Of a stretch of 64,000 nucleotides of DNA, positions 36,560 to 47,232 are shown in pieces; position 1 is the stretch's first letter, and each line of letters begins with the position of its first letter. This stretch comes from Channallabes apus. Taxonomy: Eukaryota > Chordata > Actinopteri > Siluriformes > Clariidae. The notes under the pieces are model-generated. The model ran no database searches. It saw only the letters and a list, made by a program, of their open reading frames with translations, and was not told the origin of the DNA. Both the position numbers and the translations under genes were made by a program. The DNA lies in the NCBI GenBank assembly GCA_030522415.1, contig CM060107.1, positions 21,798,071 to 21,862,070 on the forward strand, written 5' to 3'.

Positions 36560-37345
36560 TTAAACCCGACAAAGTGAGTCGGGCTTAAGAATGCCAGCAG
36601 AGGGCGATTGGAGGTGGTCAGGTGATTGGAGCGTCCACCTGATTCGAGGTAGCTGCTTAAGTGGGTTATAAATAGTCTTGTGTCCAGTTTCTCCCTGTCG
36701 TGCACTAATTGAGTGACCTTGTAGAAACTCCTTTGTAAATCCTCCATGTCTCGGCGTCATGCCATTTCTCTCCTTGACTCCTGGTTTGTTTAAGTTCCTT
36801 TTCTGTTACTGTTTATTTTCAGTTTGTTGTGTATCTCCTGTTTTGGTTTAACCTTGGTTATGTGTATCTCCTAGCCTTTATAATCTATTAGCCTGTGTAA
36901 CCCACTAGCCTGTGTAATCTACTAGCCTGTTCAGTTTACTAGTCTGGTTTAGCCCCGTGTCCTGTTTAGTTCCGTTTCCTGTTTAAGTTCTAGGTCATAT
37001 TCTGCTCAATATTAAATTATGGTTATGTGGTTTAGCTCCTTGTTTAGTCTAGCTTTTGTTATGTTAAGTTATTTGTGTTTATCTCATAGCAATGTAAGCT
37101 CCTAGCCTCTTATGTTAGCTCTTGGTATGATCAAGTCTGTATGCTCACTTCCTAGTCTTGTTAGTCCTTATGTTTGGTTCTTGGTCAGGTTTATCTCCTA
37201 GTCTTAGTTTCTATGTTTAGTTCTTTATGGTTAGACTTCTGTTATGGCTGAATGTTCTGGTGAAGTCTCTGAGTCTGTTAAGTCAGAATAGTTTGTGTTC
37301 GAGTTCTGTTTGGTGTCTGTTTATGTTCTGAACCCCTCATTAAAG
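36560..37345 (+). repeat. LTR-like segment
   Basis: TATA-like GGGTTATAAATAG near 36665, a long T-rich stretch with TAGCCTGT/TTTAGTTC-type degenerate repeats, and ATTAAAGACTC near 37340. This is the style of teleost LTRs. It resembles 43540-43850 in layout. CTCF-like CCAGCAGAGGGCGAT at 36594-36608 (14/15). No internal coding region is attached. Confidence 0.4.
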
Positions 37346-37559
37346 ACTCATTAACAGCATACACCTCTGTCACTATGCCTTATGTGAAGTCCACACCCCC
37401 CGCGTGTAACACTTATATACCTTTGACACGAATATGCAAGGTAAAGCATACCAATCCACATGACTAAATCTGTCCCCATCCCTACACTCCCATCATATGG
37501 CCAAAAACCATAACTGCAGAATCTAAAGAAATTAATCTCACAGTGTTGTCTCTGCACCT

Positions 37560-38545
37560 TTAGGCCTTGTTCACATGGGCGTTAAATTTTTGGATAAACG
37601 AACAAGCTCTGAACGTCCTATACGTTTATGTTGAGTTTTATAGTGCTGCTCGATTGACTTCTACACTGGCGTTCGTTTGTCTCTGTCTAACGACAGCCTG
37701 CAGCCCAAATTGTAGTTTGTGTGTTTAACCTGTGGGGGCAGTGTGTCGGGAACTGGATATGAAAGCCCTTGTCATTTTATTTGAGGTGTCTCCTTTTAAT
37801 ATGGACCATTTTGCTGTATTAGACATTCATCTTATTGTTTTAAAAATTCTAATTAAATTATTATATTTTTATCTAATATAAAAATATAGGGCCAGGTGGT
37901 TAAGGCATTGGACTACGGTTCGGAAGATCCCAGGTTCAAACCCGACAACCACCAAGTTGCCACTGTTGGGCCCTTGAGCAAGGCCCTTAACCCTCAACTG
38001 CTCAGATGTGTAATGAGATAAAAATGTAAGTCGCTCTGGATAAGAGCGTCTGCCTAAATGTAATATGTAAAAATAATTTTAAAAATAATACGCGACGTAG
38101 GGAGAGAAAAAAATCGCCACCGCTACTGGGTTCATCCTCTGACTGCACAACGTCGGATTAAAGGACGTTTTTTTGTGGTTTATGAAGAAATGCGAACATT
38201 CCCACGCAAGTTTTATTTTTTAAGCATTTTATTTTTGCCTTTTTTCCGCATTTCCCTATGTATAGCATGTAGGATCATGGGATATATCCGGTCCTCCGAA
38301 GTGTAACGAACTAGACGCGGTTTCCTTGCGTTCGTTGGGATTTGAACGCCAAGAAAACGCTGCATGCAACGTTTTTTTAACACCATATAAACGCGCAGCC
38401 GGACAAACGCACGTCACCAAAGCCCGTGTGAACACCGTCATTGACTCCTATGTGTAGAAAACCCTCTGCGCTTCATCCGCGGTCACCGGACGCTACGAAC
38501 AGCAGAAAAACGGTCGATTTTAACGCACGTGTGAACAAGGCCTTA
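37560..38545. mobile_element. Harbinger-like non-autonomous DNA transposon containing a SINE
   Basis: Element 37563-38542 with inverted ends GGCCTTGTTCACA[T/C]G[G/T]GCG (24-bp terminal repeats, 22 matching) and 3-bp TTA on both sides. TTA/TAA duplications are typical of PIF/Harbinger; superfamily assignment is otherwise unsupported because no transposase is present. Confidence 0.65.
37888..38075 (+). repeat. tRNA-derived SINE (third family) inside the Harbinger-like element
   Basis: A-box region GGTGGTTAAGGCATTGG, B box AGGTTCAAACCC, body GTTGCCACTGTTGGGCCC and tail AAGTCGCTCTGGATAAGAGC. The matching segment at 38860-38910 lacks the SINE and gives the empty site. Same family as 46752-46950. 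Confidence 0.85.
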
Positions 38546-38775
38546 GCCTTTTCTTCTGAGGATGATATACACCATGGTGAGGTATATACCACACCTGAAC
38601 ATCTTGTCGACGTACGTGGGGACCTTAACTGCATTGCCCATTTTCGAGCATGTCGTTCATGAAGTTTGAGTACTCCTCATGAAGGGAGCGGTTGTTCTTG
38701 AATTTCCTTTTGAGGTTTAGTGTGCGCTGCATGGCTGCACTTCGGTTGTTGGGCATTTGAATAGCTGCTTTCTTA
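38546..38775 (-). pseudogene. BEL/Pao retrotransposon RT fragment
   Basis: The minus-strand frame reads 'MPNNRSAAMQRTLNLKRKFK', 'SLHEEYSNFMNDM', then after a stop and shift 'VWYIPHHGVYH'. This conserved order (PNNR ... LKRK ... Y..FM.. ... WY.PHH.V.HP) precedes the reverse transcriptase core in BEL/Pao elements. Only about 75 codons remain, wedged between the Harbinger-like element and a second copy of that element's interior. Confidence 0.72.
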
Positions 38776-38778
38776 ACT

Positions 38779-38985
38779 TGTCATTTTATTTGAGGTGCCT
38801 CCTTTTAATATGGACCATTTTGCTATATTAGACATTAATCTTATTGTTTTAAAAATTCGAATTAAATTATTATATTTTTATATAATATATAAAAATATTT
38901 TTTAAAATAATACGGCGACGTAGGGAGAGAAAAAAATTGCCGCCGCTACTGGGTTCACCCTCTGACTGCACAACGTCGGATTTAA
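38779..38985 (+). repeat. Second copy of the Harbinger-like interior (SINE-free)
   Basis: Near-identical to 37768-37887 joined to 38078-38160 (TTTTATTTGAGGTGCCTCC, CGACGTAGGGAGAGAAAAA, CTGACTGCACAACGTCGGAT), without the SINE. Confidence 0.85.
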
Positions 38986-39269
38986 ATCGCGAAGGGAATT
39001 CCGGATGCCATTTGTCTCAAAGCTGTTTCCAACTGTATTGGACTTTAAAGACTTTTGAGGATTTTCTAAAATTAGGATTGTTCACCATCAGGACAGCTTT
39101 ACATGGTCCTCCCGAACTGATTCATCAAAACCGATGAGGCAGACTCATTTCTCCAGCACCCCCCACACTCCAGCAAAGTCCAATACACATACATACAATA
39201 TACTGGACATTTTATACATTCACTTTCATACTGAAATAATTGTATATAATTGTAAATATTATCTTGTGC

Positions 39270-39860
39270 ACTACAGTCTACTGTCTGGAGACGTCTGGCC
39301 AGAAGCGGTCTTCATGGAAGATGGGTTTCAGAATAATGGCAACAAGGGCTCTGGTCTGATAAGTAAAAATTTTTTTATATTTGACTGTAGCAGGATGCAG
39401 GTTGTTTGCTAAAGGGCTGAAGATCTCAACAATAATGGGTGCCTTGAAAGTTTGGGACTGCATCTCTCCAAATAGAGTTTGAGATTTGGTCATGAATAAC
39501 GGTGTCCTCAATAATGAGAAATACAGGCAGATACTCATCCTTCACATACAATAGCATTAGGCAGACATCTGATTGGCCCTAAATTTATTCTGCAGCAGGA
39601 CAACAATCCCAAAAATATAGCCAATGATGTTAAAAAACTCCCCAAAATATAGCCAATGATCTGCAAGTGTACCTAGAAGAACTAGTGGCAATTCTTGTTT
39701 TGTTGAAAAAGGGTGGTCACACAAAATATTGATTTGATGTAGATTTCTCTTCTGTTCATTTACTTTCCATTTTGTTAATTGAAAAAGAAAACTATTAAAT
39801 GCTTTTTAAAAAAATGTTCTTAGTTTAAAGCATTTTGCACAAACTTTATTTAAATTCAGT
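39270..39860 (+). pseudogene. Tc1-like transposase C-terminal half, decayed
   Basis: Nucleotide and peptide traces of a second Tc1 family: 'SLGLHLSK'-type sequence, then 'FILQQDNNPK' (second catalytic Asp) near 39585, followed by a deletion. After it come AGTGTACCTAGAAGAAC and the 3' tail GTGGTCACACAAAATATTGA ... ATTTTGTTAATTGA. The region with the third acidic residue is lost. All frames carry stops. Confidence 0.75.
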
Positions 39861-40377
39861 AACAGATACATTAATCAAAATGAAAGATGCAGAATAATAT
39901 AGAGAAGGTTCACTATATTGTATAACCTGATTTATATCAACACATTTAACCATATAGAAGCATTTTTGTTTTAAAAAATCATATAAATTCTGTATTACAT
40001 TCTAGGGTAGGTGCATAATATACAGTAGTACAACATGTTTTGAAACAATATGCTCAACTGTTTGGCAATATTTTTAAGCCATATTTGTCCCAAATAAAAT
40101 GCATTAAAGCACCAAACGGAGATATAGAATAATCTACTTAAGATGAATGCTTATTTACGAAGGCATGGTAATGCATGCAACACTGTATGAGAGATACAAA
40201 CACACAAAAGATACAGTAAGCACAATATTCTAGGGTATATAAAAGCAAAATATAGCAATACAATATTGTTATACTAGGAAAGGACCTGAGGAAAGATACA
40301 TATTACTGATATGACAGTCATGTTAGGCGTACTAATAAATTACATTGTATAAATGAAATACACAGTATATAATCTTG

Positions 40378-40460
40378 TATAATTCAATTCAATTCAATTC
40401 AGTTTTATTTGTATAGCGCTTTTAACAATTGACATTGTCTCAAAACAGCTTTACACAATC
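40378..40460 (-). repeat. L2 LINE 3' end fragment
   Basis: (AATTC)n followed by the reverse of TTGTATAGCGC...GACAATG, the same 3' terminus as the L2 elements at 48.5 and 63.9 kb. Only about 80 bp, extreme 5' truncation. Confidence 0.9.
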
Positions 40461-40945
40461 AAAAGAATTATTTAAGTTTGTATGGAATGTGAATGTGTAT
40501 GAATCAAAATGTTCAGATATTCCCTGAACAATAATATATATAACAATATATACTTTTTAGGAATTTACATTCTAGGAGCATATCTTTTATATTTTGTGAA
40601 AAATCTCATTAAGTCAATGTAAAATAGCTGAGATTGAAGATTACACTGGTTGTTGTCATGTAGCTTGCTTTATGCTTTACAAAAGTATATTACATTAAAA
40701 TAGGTAGATTTGGCTTTATGGAAGATTACATTGCTTCAGTGTAACCAGGTCAACAAAGGATAAAAAAACAAAGGTACTGTATAAACAAAGTTTTAACAAA
40801 ATCACATTGCTTTAACATGACTGTGATAGTTTTTATCTAAACATTTAAAGTACATCCAAGAACATAAAGGAAGTGGTTATATTAATCTGATACTTCTACA
40901 GTACATGGAAATTGTGGCCTGGATAAAATGTATGCAAACAATGAA

Positions 40946-41013
40946 TTAATTGTATGTGTATATACAGTACTGGACTTGCTCAAGAGTGTCAGGTGCTCCT
41001 TCATTTTTTTCCC
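40946..41013 (-). CDS. Weak candidate terminal exon of the FN3 gene
   Basis: On the minus strand an acceptor with a T-rich tract (TTTATTTATCTTCCACAG) precedes a frame. Entered in phase 1, as left by the FN3 exon at 42646, it reads about 21 codons (G-EKNEGAPDTLEQVQ...) to a TAA at 40948-40946. This would give a soluble FN3 protein with a short tail. The peptide matches nothing I recognise and no nearby AATAAA was found, so this is only a possibility. Confidence 0.2.
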
Positions 41014-41970
41014 CTGTGGAAGATAAATAAATCAATTTCTTTACATCCATCACTCAGCCATTGTCATAAAAAATATTAGCCCATTTTAGTACAGGAGAGG
41101 AGAATACAGGTGCATGGGAACAATGCCTTTTGGAACAGGTACAATATTCTTTCCCAGCAAAGATGAATGTTTTCTTGAAACAAACATTTCCCTCTTTTGT
41201 TATGTTATTCATACGTAAATATGTTTTGCATATGCAGTTTATTTGCTTATGCCTTCACATGCTTCAGTGCACTCAGATTTCAACCTGTTTTATTTCTGTG
41301 CAATAGAGTTGAGTGGTAGAAAATCAGATACCGGCAATGATACCTGTCTGTGCCTGTGATGTGTGATGATAGCACTAATTTTAGAAAATGTTAACTCTTT
41401 TAATACATGCCATAGAAGAGTTCTTTCAGAGTGTATCTTAGCATTTGTACATGCAGTGTCAGTTTTTGGGGCATTTTAAATAAATTGATTAAAAGCTGTG
41501 TGTTCTGCACTTCACTTTCTCCTTTACCCCCAAGCACCCCTGGACATTAAAACAACCTGTATGAGTATGTGCAAGTGTATATTTCACTGAGCCTTCCTGT
41601 AGAGCCACAAATGCTACAAAATACAGAAGAGCAGTCATTTCGTATACTGGTGTCTTCTGTCGTCTGTATTAGCCTGACCCAAAGTCGGTTCTGTGACTAT
41701 ATGTATATGCAGAGTATATTAATGTTTTCACACCAGGATGGATCTGGTGCACTTGACCTCAAAGTTCAGGACATCTGTTTTAACATAAACACTTTATCAT
41801 GCCCAGGCACAAATCAGCATACTATTCCCCAGTTCAACGATGGTCTTGCGCATGGTTTGGTGTGCTCAGGTACTGTATGGCTCAAATGAATGTGCAAAGA
41901 CTGTGCCCAGCTGTCAACAAGGCAAAAGGGAGCTACTTTGAAGCATTGAAAATATAAAACATTATTATTG

Positions 41971-42013
41971 TGTAGTCAACAAAAAAATATAGTATATTTT
42001 TTTGTTGACTACA
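41971..42013. repeat. Perfect 43-bp palindrome
   Basis: Two 21-bp arms (TGTAGTCAACA... and its exact reverse complement) around a single central G at 41992. Confidence 0.97.
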
Positions 42014-42645
42014 TAATTCCAGACTTGTTATAATTTGTATTCAGTCTTAATATACAATGTAAAAATGATAAAAATAAGAAAAACCTATTGAATAAGAACA
42101 TGTGTCCAAACTTTAGTCTGGTACTATCTACTGTATATAAATAAAAGAAAGGTTTTGTCTGTAAATTGGTCAGAACTTGCTCTTCCAATTATACAGTATC
42201 TTTACGTTTCATTCTTAAAGTCTTAAAAAACTTTCTTTCTATATGTTTGTCTTTATGTCTGTATATCTGTCCAGACGATTTTGTGACAGCAACACACAAA
42301 ACTACCTGAACAGAAACGAATGAAACTAAGCCAGAAATTAAATCAACATGATAAGTCGAAGGGACATCACATCTAGCGGACTTATTTTATTTATTCTCGT
42401 TGAATACCCAGCCTTTATATGACTCAGGATTCACAAACCACACCTTATGCTCAAAAAAAAAAAAGAACAGTTACTAGATTAGCATTAAGACAAATACATT
42501 TGTTACCTATCCCACAGTAAAATTCTTCATATTTTACATCTGTTAGTTTAGAATGGAACAATTTCTATTTTTATGAACAGCACAATTATAAAATATGATA
42601 CATAAACAATGACATTGCTCTTATCTTTAATTTTGTGAAACCTAC

Positions 42646-42906
42646 CTGTGTAAGTGGTAACGCCAACCAGGGATCCTTCTGTTTTATTATCAGCAGCAAC
42701 AACTGAGACCGTAAATGTGTAATTTGTTCCAGGTTGTAGATCGGTGATGTTAAAGGCAGTTGCAGAGGTTGAAGAATTGAAAGACGTATTGCCAGTTATC
42801 CACTGTACTCTAAAGAAAGAGCTGTCTCCTGATGGTTGAGTCCAGTCCAGTTTTACAGAAGTGGTTGTGATTCCAGAGATTGAGAGATTTTTGACAATGT
42901 CCGGCT
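42646..42906 (-). CDS. Fibronectin type III domain exon
   Basis: A complete internal exon of 261 bp (87 codons), acceptor CTTCCCATAG and donor GTAGGT, phase 1 at both ends. It encodes an extracellular FN3 sandwich: 'PDIVKNLSISGITTTSVKLD', the core Trp in 'LDWTQPSG', 'FFRVQWITGN', 'ITDLQPGTNYTFTVSVVAAD', 'TTYTG'. Several N-glycosylation sequons (NLS, NTS, NSS, NIT, NYT) are visible. FN3 modules with this wording, one per exon, are typical of R3 receptor-type tyrosine phosphatases in fish (PTPRJ/PTPRH-like), which are type I membrane proteins of blood and epithelial cells. Tenascin-like or other adhesion proteins are alternatives. It appears intact and is the FN3 exon furthest downstream in the window. 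Confidence 0.85.
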
Positions 42907-43539
42907 CTATGGGAAGAGTTATGTGTGTCAAAAAAATAGTAAATTCACAACAGAAGAAAAAAAAAATAGACTTTAAAATAGAATATTTTGTCTTACAGCA
43001 AAACAAAACAAAACTAAGACTCTCAATGTAATGTGTAATAACTCCAGGAGTTTATAGGAAGCCCCACTGGTGTAAGCTCTCTTAATCAAACACCATTCTA
43101 TTTTAAAGTAATATGCCATATTGACAAATTGTGTGCTGTTATAAGCATTAAATTCATGAACATGACCATGCTTTCTGGTTTAATGGATGCTCTATGCAAC
43201 GTCAAAACCCTGTACACAGCTGTCAAAAGGTACGAAACGTACATAAAGTGTTCACACACATCACACTTAAAATACATCTTAAAATGTATTCACATAATTT
43301 TTTTCTTTATCATTCACCACATAATACTTAACAATAATAAAGTAAAAGCAGGTGGTCTGAGTGTTTTGTTAATTTATAAAAACAAACACGGAAATATCCC
43401 ATATACACAAGTATTCATCCATGAAGTTGAGAGAATCTGAGGTAGACCTGCAGGACAGGTTTGTGTCAAGATACAGATCTGGATACAAGAAACTTTATGT
43501 GGCACTGAAAGTGCCCAAGAATCCAGTAGACTCCAACAT

Positions 43540-43850
43540 GCTCTTGTCAAGAATGACCCCTAGAGGGCACCTTTCGCTCAGAGACTTTTGATTTGGACTG
43601 CATTTCCCAGAGTGCACCTCGGTCAGGTGATGGAGTGCTCACCTGAGCCTAGGTTGCAAATTTGTTTTATTATAAATAGTCATATATTTAGTCTTGTCTT
43701 GCCTCAGTTTTTTAACCTGTGTCATCTTCATGTCAGTGTTTGGGTCTCCTTAAGTCATAGTTTCATGTTTAGTTTACAGTTATGTTTGCTTTAATATATT
43801 AAACGTCTTAACCTCTGCCTGCAATCCTTTAACCATAACATCTGTGCACA
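43540..43850 (+). repeat. LTR-like segment
   Basis: Starts near a CTCF-like CCCCTAGAGGGCACC (43557-43571), contains TTATAAATAGTC at about 43668 and ATATTAAACG towards the end. Layout resembles a degenerate gypsy-type solo LTR and the 36.56-37.35 kb segment. Confidence 0.4.
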
Positions 43851-44244
43851 GAATGATGAAGATAAAAGGATATTTATCAATTTTAAGATGAGTCTGAAAC
43901 AACAAACTGTGGGAAACTTTGTCTGAAATCTTTCTGTCGGCACTTTACACTGTCATGGCCAGCTCGTTCCTGACCATAAGATAAAGAGGAACACACATAC
44001 GAAGAAATATTTAATTTATAAAATAATTATTTATTAAGGAAAAAGTTGTTACTTACAGAAATAGAGAAAAAAACAAATGTCTAAGGACTTTGATAAACAC
44101 ACAGAAAAACGTCCAATGGGGTAAAGAATATTCTCAAAAGGAGGCAAAAGGAATTGTCTTTAGAGAGGTTTCTTATTAAAGTCGAACAAAGCAAAAAGGT
44201 TTCCAGGGAACCGACAAAGACTTTGTGAAAGAGCAGTGTTTCCA

Positions 44245-44278
<34 letters not shown>

Positions 44279-44402
44279 TGTGGAAGTCATCCTACACAAT
44301 AAATACCCTCCTCCTCCTCCTCTCTCTCTCTCGGGAATGGGCACCCGGCTGGTGAGCAATCTCCACTAATGGATCCCGGGCTTCTCCCTGTGCTATAAAA
44401 CA

Positions 44403-45969
44403 TACAGTGGCTTGCAAAAGTATTCGGCCCCCTTGAACTTTTCCACATTTTGTCACATTACAGCCACAAACATGAATCCAAGTTTATTGGAATTCCATGT
44501 GAAAGATCAATACAAAGTGGTGTAAATGTGAGAAGTGGAACGAAAATCATCCATGATTCCAAACATTTTTTTTTTTTTTACAAATAAATAACTGAAAAGT
44601 GGGGTGTGCGTAATTATACAGCCCCCTTGAGTCAATACTTTGTAGAACCACCGTTTGCTGCAATTACAGCTGCCAGTCTTTTAGGGTATGTCTCTACCAG
44701 CTTTGCACATCTAGAGACTGAAATCCTTGCCCATTCTTCTTTGCAAAACAGCTCCAGTTCAGTCAGATTAGATGGACAGCAGTTTTCAGATCTTGCCACA
44801 GATTCTCGATTGGATTTAGATCAGGACTTTGACTGGGCCATTCTAACACATGGATATGTTTTGTTTTAAATCATTCCATTGTTGCCCTGGCTTTATGTTT
44901 AGGGTCGTTAACCTCCGCCCCAGTCTCAAGTCTTTTGCAGACTCCAAGAGGTTTTCTTCCAAGATTGCCCTGTATTTGGCTCCATCCATCTTCCCATCAA
45001 CTCTGACCAGCTTCCCTGTCCCTGCTGAAGAGAAGCACCCCCAGAGCATGATGCTGCCAACACCATATTTGACAGTGGGGATGGTGTGTTCAGAGGGATG
45101 TGCAGTGTTAGTTTTCCGCCACACATAGCGTTTTGCATTTTGGCCAAAAAGTTCCATTTTGGTCTCATCTGACCAGAACACCTTCTTCCACATGTTTACT
45201 GTGCAAACGGGACTTCTTATGTGTTTTCTGTTAACAATGGCTTTCTTCTTGTCACTCATCCATAAAGGCCAACTTTGTGCAGTGCACGACTAATAGTTGT
45301 CCTATGGACAGATTCCCCCACCTGAGCTGTAGATCTCTGCAGCTCGTCCAGAATCACCATGGGCCTCTTGGCTGCATTTCTGATCAGCGCTCTCCTTGTT
45401 CGGCCTGTGAGTTTAGGCGGACGGCCTTGTCTTGGTAGGTTTACAGTAGTGCCATACTCCTTCCATTTCTGAATGATTGCTTGAACAGTGCTCCGTGGGA
45501 TGTTCAAGGCTTTGGACATCTTTTTTGTAGCCTAAGTCTGCTTTAAATTTCTCAATAACTTTATCCCTGACCTGTCTGGTGTGTTCTTTGGACTTAATGA
45601 TGTTGTTGCTCCCAATATTCTCTTAGACAACCTCTGAGGCCGTCACAGAGCAGCTGTATTTGTACTGACATTAGATTACACACAGGTGCACTCTATTTAG
45701 TCATTAGCACTCATCAGGCAATGTCTATGGGCAACTGACTGCACTCAGACCAAAGGGGGCTGAATAATTACGCACACCCCACTTTGCAGTTATTTATTTG
45801 TAAAAAATGTTTGAAATCATGTATGATTTTCGTTCCACTTCTCATGTGTACACCACTTTGTATTGGTCTTTCACGTGGAATTCCAATAAAATTGATTCAT
45901 GTTTGTGGCTGTAATGTGACAAAATGCGGAAAAGTTCAAGGGGGCCGAATACTTTTGCAAGCCACTGTA
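44403..45969 (-). mobile_element. Near-complete Tc1-like transposon with TA duplication
   Basis: Element 44405-45967, TA on both sides. Terminal inverted repeats begin CAGTGGCTTGCAAAAGTATT and extend for roughly 200 bp with scattered differences. Transposase lies on the minus strand and is dead. Size (about 1.56 kb) is normal for Tc1. Confidence 0.96.
44620..45545 (-). pseudogene. Tc1 transposase, frameshifted, second catalytic Asp lost
   Basis: A DDE-type cut-and-paste transposase that would bind the element ends. The N-terminal helix-turn-helix is in one frame (45519-45256: 'MSKALNIPRSTVQAIIQKWK', 'GRPPKLTGRTRRALIRN', 'RTTISRALHKVGLYG'). After a shift the catalytic part follows (45259 down: 'VFWSDETKMELFG' with the first Asp, 'GSIMLWGCFSS', 'RAILEENLL'). 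The second-Asp box normally reads Gln-Gln-Asp before NDPKH; here a short deletion at about 44900-44920 removes it and shifts the frame. '[13 protein letters not shown]' with the third acidic residue (DD34E spacing) is recognisable further on, then another one-base loss occurs near 44770. The C-terminus ends at about 44625 ('GGSTKY'-like). Inactive. Confidence 0.93.
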
Positions 45970-46751
45970 GCAGGAAGTGTAGCTCAGGGCTGTTGGGCTG
46001 CTGAGGATCTACTAAGCTGAGTGTGCGACAGATGTGCTAAAAGGTGGGAGAGCGCCATGTGACCTGGGCAATGTAATGAACCCCAGGAGCTTCAGGCATG
46101 TGGAATGCGCCTTTGATCTTTACAGCAAGGACAGCAGCAAGCTCACTGCTGGAGCTCCCACGGCTCTGTAACTGTCGAATGGGACCTGGATTTCGTAACC
46201 CTGCCCCGAGGAAAAGGCCGATAGACGATTACACGTCGCGGCCCTCGTTCCCAGCTAGGGAAAGCCGATCAAGCCATCAGACATTATAGAGGTCCAAGAG
46301 AGAACTGAGAGGGGCCGGTCCAGCCATCCGACAAGAGAAGAACCATCACGGGTGAACTATGAAAGAGCTGCTGCCACTCTGCCCAACGCCATCGCTGACA
46401 AGCCAGTGCCCACATGCCATCGGGGCACTGCCTACAGACCTGCATGTTTACACCTTCACATCTTTCCTTCCCCCATTTTTCTCTAAATAAACTACCCTTT
46501 TTCCTGTGAGCCATCACCTCGTGTCTGTGTTTGTGGTGCCGCCTGTGCAAAAAGGGTCGAACCCGTTAAATTAAGATTTTGTATTTTAGTAATTATTGTT
46601 TTGTTCTATTTAGTATTTGGTGCATTTAAGACTGTCAACTTTGTGTGTTGTGCAACATTTCTTATTGAAAGCAAATCTATTGTGCTTGTACAGGTGTTTT
46701 TAAGTGGAGGTGGACTATAGCAAGCATGTTTAGACATGAGGACTGGCAAAT

Positions 46752-46950
46752 AGGGGCCAGGGGTAGCTCAGTGGTTAAGGCCTTGGACTACTGTTCGGAA
46801 GTTCCCAGGTTCAAACCCCACAACCACCAAGTTGCCACTGTTGGGCCCTTGAGCAAGGCCCTTCACCCTCAACTGCTCAGATGTATAATGAGATAAAAAT
46901 GTAAGTCGCTCTGGATAAGAGCATCTGCCAAATGCCTAAATGAAATGTAA
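46752..46950 (+). repeat. tRNA-derived SINE (third family)
   Basis: GGGTAGCTCAGTGGTTAAGG (A box), CCAGGTTCAAACCCC (B box), GTTGCCACTGTTGGGCCC, AAGTCGCTCTGGATAAGAGC and an AAATG-rich end. Same family as 37888-38075. Confidence 0.88.
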
Positions 46951-47104
46951 ATGAAAATGGTGCCTAGAGTACTAAGATTTGTAATGGAGGGTAAACTGCC
47001 TGGTATAATTAAACATACTGTATATTAAACAATAAATTCATTTAACATATTTGTAATGTCCAAACAGAACAATAGCTTCTGAATCCAGACTAAGCTCATA
47101 ATGA

Positions 47105-47222
47105 ATAAAGAGCAATCACTTCTCCTTCTTTTACATTATCTGCAGCAACAGCAGATATGAAGAAGGTGTAACTGACACCAGGATTGAGATCAGTAATGTT
47201 AAATGGTACAGTGAAACTGAGA
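47105..47222 (-). pseudogene. Decayed partial FN3 exon
   Basis: On the plus strand AAGAGCAATCACTTCTCC ... GATATGAAGAAGGTGTAACT ... GACACCAGGATTGAGATCAG matches the 3' half of the intact FN3 exon at 57431-57691 almost base for base. Here the donor side is changed: instead of ACA|GTATG the sequence runs through a TGA on the minus strand. The 5' half is missing; an L2 fragment starts at 47233. A relic of an extra FN3 exon copy. Confidence 0.8.
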
Positions 47223-47232
47223 ATGCTTCCCT

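Larger units (their letters stand above)
40461..42645. other. Non-coding DNA, probably intron of the FN3 gene
   Basis: Contains a 43-bp palindrome (41971-42013) and one candidate terminal exon (40946-41013). No phosphatase or transmembrane exon was recognised. Confidence 0.4.
44330..46555 (+). repeat. Probable solo LTR split by a Tc1 insertion
   Basis: The left piece ends in a TATA-like box (GTGCTATAAAACA at 44389-44402). The right piece (45970-46555) is GC-rich and carries AATAAA at 46486-46491 followed by TGTGAGCCATCACCTCG, an LTR R/U5-like end. The Tc1 element lies between. The ORFs in the right piece have no domain. Confidence 0.5.

Noticed and set aside
20640..42645. Protein tyrosine phosphatase catalytic exons downstream of the FN3 exons
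   Set aside because: Looked for the HCSAGxGRTG signature region on the minus strand and found nothing similar; a very short or diverged exon could be missed.
46098..46550. ORFs in the GC-rich segment after the Tc1 element
   Set aside because: Segment looks like LTR DNA; no domain is present in any frame.
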